The position numbers and the translations under genes are program-made. 5,465 nucleotides of DNA, taken from positions 1 to 5,465 of the forward strand of contig DETK01000013.1 of the NCBI GenBank assembly GCA_002361615.1. Direction: 5' to 3'. The notes beneath the pieces were generated by a model. The model saw only the letters and a program-made list of their open reading frames with translations, was not told the DNA's origin and ran no database searches. This DNA comes from Bacteroidales bacterium UBA3290 (lineage in GTDB: Bacteria > Bacteroidota > Bacteroidia > Bacteroidales > UBA932). Shown here piece by piece: positions 3,437 through 5,465 of this stretch. Within the stretch, counting starts at the first letter, position 1; each line of letters begins with the position of its first letter.

Positions 3437-5465
3437 TTATTCTTTCTTCAACTCTTTTGCCGGATTCGTCTTCGCCGCCTTCAATGTCTGCCAAAGAACA
3501 GACCCGAAAGCCATGGCAAACGTAAGCGCAACAGCCAGGGCGAAGATCCACCAATAGTTCTCAAGCCTATAAATATAGCTTTCCAGGTATTTCTGAGTCG
3601 CCCAAACGGCGATAGGAATGCCGATGATGCAGGCTATGCCTACAAGAATCATGTACTCTCGTACGCTATGCCAAAGCTCGCCATCCACCGTGCTGCCGAA
3701 GACCTTGCGCACAGCGATATCTTTTGAGCGCTGGCCGGCAAAGTATGTGCTCATGGCCAGCAGGCCCAGCAGGGAAATCAAGACAGAGAGCAGCATAAAC
3801 AGTTCCAGCAGGCGCATATTGTTGCGGGCAGGGCGGAGTGCCTCGCGGTAGTTTTCCGTGAGAAAATCGTTATCCGACACGCTGGCAATGTTGGTCCGGC
3901 TCCAGTTCTCATACACCTCCCTGATGGCCTTCCTTGCTTCATTCCGGTCTCCGGCGGTCTCGATGACCCAGCCTCCCCAATTCAGGTCTTCGCGCTTCAT
4001 GACTGACACAAAGAGATAGTCTTCTTCTCCGACGTTGGACAGATTCACCGGGAAATCCTTGATCACTCCGGCCACGTACTCACACCCCATCGTCCTTTGG
4101 GAGAGTTGCGTTTGGCCGATGTCATGATACGCATCGTCGAATCCGGTGGCGGCAAAAGCAGCCTCGCCAAACCATACGGCATTGAACTTGGGCGCCTGGT
4201 AATCCTTCAACTTCTCGAAACGGAAGATATCAAAGGCAACGCTGTCCATCTTGAAGGTCCGGTACATAATCTCACTTCCGTCGCGGGTGAGCGCGAACTG
4301 CCCTCCCGTCCGGGCGCCTGGAGCCCCTTGGCTGAATCCGATCCTTTTCACGCAGTGCAATGCCGCCAGCGCATCGGCCAGCGGTCCCTGGTCGGAACGG
4401 CTCTGGACACGGAGGTAATAGACGTCCTCGATATTAGCGTGGAGCGGTCGGTTCATCGACAGACGATACTGCGCCTCCATGACGAGGGCCATGGCCAGCA
4501 GGAACACCGCCAGCGCACTTTGCAGCACGATGAATACCTTGCTGAAGGTCATCTTCGCCTGACGGCGGAATGTGCCGCGCACCACATCGATGGGCGAAAA
4601 GCGGCTTGACAGCAGTGCGGGGAGGATCCCGGCCACCGTGCCGGTCAGGACAATAAGAAGCAGATATGCTATCACATAACCCGGCCGCATCAAGATTTGA
4701 ACCGGGACATCCGGGTCATTGATCAGGCTGTTGAACATCGGCACAAAGGCATACGCCAGCAGCAGGCCGATGCCGAAACAAACTGCCGTAAACAGAATGG
4801 ATTCAACGATTTGCCGGAGTACGATGCTGCGTTTCTCTTCTCCCAGCAGCCGCCGGGTGGCCATCTCCCTGGCCCGTTTGCCTGTCAGCGCGAAACTCAG
4901 GTTGATGTAATTGAAAATGGCCGAAACAAGCAGCAGTAATCCCACCAGCAGCAAGATTCTGAGCGTTCCGATGTCGCCATGACGATAGGCCTGCTGGTTG
5001 CCAGTGTATTTTTTGAAAAACACTTCATCAAGGCGCTCCACGGACAAGGTTTCAAAGAAGAACGTCCCGAACATTCCCGGGTAGATCTCCTTGCAGAGTG
5101 CTTCCGCCTTGGTTTGAAGCGTCGTCCGGTCTGTCCCGGGAACCACCCGGGCGAAGGTCACAGTACTCCCATAGCGATCGAAGGGCTCTTCCCCGGCCCC
5201 GGCGTTCAGCCAGCTGTCCGGATGGGCGATAATATCGACTGAAGGGAAGAGTGTCTGGCGGAAATCCTCCACGATGCCGGTTACCCGGAAATCCCAGTCC
5301 CGCGTATGAAGGACGTCTCCAGTTTTGAAGCCATACGCCCGCGCGAAGGATTCACTGAGAAGCACATCCTCCTTGGTGGCAAGGCTTTCCGGAGTCCCCT
5401 CCAGGAATCCGTAATACGGAAACAGCCTGAAAAAGGACGAATCGACGGCAATGACACGCGCTTCT
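3437..5465 (-). CDS. MacB/FtsX-type ABC transporter permease, double-FtsX form (5' end outside window)
   Basis: The frame is open to the window edge, and 675 residues are visible to the TAA at 3439-3437. By alignment with the complete permease about 99 N-terminal residues, including the first membrane segment, are missing. The visible part opens inside the first periplasmic domain (VDSSFFRLFP, then EDVLLSESFARAYG, equivalent to the neighbour's DDILISESLARKIA). Membrane segments near visible residues 167-190, 221-244 and 262-286 follow, then 307-330, a second periplasmic domain, and 553-576, 602-623 and 638-660. FtsX signatures REMATRRLLG and KDIAVRKVFG occur one per half. A GTG at 5365 is not the start because homologous sequence continues upstream of it. 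The C-terminal 115 residues match the complete permease at 108 positions, while the second periplasmic domain is much more diverged, suggesting different substrates or partners with a shared ATPase-contacting module. The lipoprotein gene follows by 97 nt. Confidence 0.95.
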   Translation of the reverse strand, partial: EARVIAVDSSFFRLFPYYGFLEGTPESLATKEDVLLSESFARAYGFKTGDVLHTRDWDFRVTGIVEDFRQTLFPSVDIIAHPDSWLNAGAGEEPFDRYGSTVTFARVVPGTDRTTLQTKAEALCKEIYPGMFGTFFFETLSVERLDEVFFKKYTGNQQAYRHGDIGTLRILLLVGLLLLVSAIFNYINLSFALTGKRAREMATRRLLGEEKRSIVLRQIVESILFTAVCFGIGLLLAYAFVPMFNSLINDPDVPVQILMRPGYVIAYLLLIVLTGTVAGILPALLSSRFSPIDVVRGTFRRQAKMTFSKVFIVLQSALAVFLLAMALVMEAQYRLSMNRPLHANIEDVYYLRVQSRSDQGPLADALAALHCVKRIGFSQGAPGARTGGQFALTRDGSEIMYRTFKMDSVAFDIFRFEKLKDYQAPKFNAVWFGEAAFAATGFDDAYHDIGQTQLSQRTMGCEYVAGVIKDFPVNLSNVGEEDYLFVSVMKREDLNWGGWVIETAGDRNEARKAIREVYENWSRTNIASVSDNDFLTENYREALRPARNNMRLLELFMLLSVLISLLGLLAMSTYFAGQRSKDIAVRKVFGSTVDGELWHSVREYMILVGIACIIGIPIAVWATQKYLESYIYRLENYWWIFALAVALTFAMAFGSVLWQTLKAAKTNPAKELKKE

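Noticed and set aside
3979..5242. Plus-strand frames opposite the second permease, such as 4097-4609 and 4979-5242
   Set aside because: They are the complement of a clearly homologous permease frame, with no motifs of their own.

Overview
The window is accessory-looking, moderately GC-rich bacterial DNA, most likely from the order Bacteroidales (Bacteroidota). The evidence is a tandem set of long MacB/FtsX-type ABC permeases with two FtsX halves per chain, a small lipocalin-like lipoprotein of a type common in that order, and a sigma-54-type promoter in front of an ABC transporter ATPase gene. The genus cannot be told from the sequence. Every gene I can support lies on the minus strand, so the transcription order runs from high to low coordinates.

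Layout in transcription order: (1) 5465-3437, a double-FtsX permease whose first ~100 residues lie outside the window; (2) 3397-3353, a 14-codon mini-ORF with a good Shine-Dalgarno site, overlapping a small GC hairpin; (3) 3339-2932, a 135-residue lipocalin-like lipoprotein; (4) 2916-2861, an array of TGTAAAG-type half-sites that also forms a 15-bp hairpin; (5) 2814-2797, a well-matched sigma-54 -24/-12 promoter; (6) 2781-2660, the collapsed remains of an ABC ATPase gene, in which about 19 N-terminal codons are joined out of frame to about 20 C-terminal codons; (7) 2632-2516, a symmetric 117-bp palindromic element; (8) 2524-2463, almost three copies of a 22-bp tandem repeat that begins inside one arm of that element; (9) 2442-25, a complete 805-residue double-FtsX permease; (10) 22-1, the first seven codons of a further permease starting 2 nt after the previous stop.

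By comparison with known clusters of this kind, the second module (promoter, ATPase, permease, permease) should be one sigma-54-controlled operon coding for a MacB-like, non-canonical ABC transporter that works on periplasmic or membrane-derived substrates. Here the ATPase is destroyed and a hairpin element plus tandem repeats now occupy the gap before the permease. The permeases must borrow an ATPase from elsewhere, or the module is decaying. The intact 805-codon frame of the first permease, and the 108/115 identity between the C-termini of the two permeases despite many silent base differences, argue that the permeases are still under selection.

The most noteworthy region is 2443-2931, about 490 bp without an intact gene. 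It carries a regulatory array, a sigma-54 promoter, the gene relic and the palindromic element side by side.
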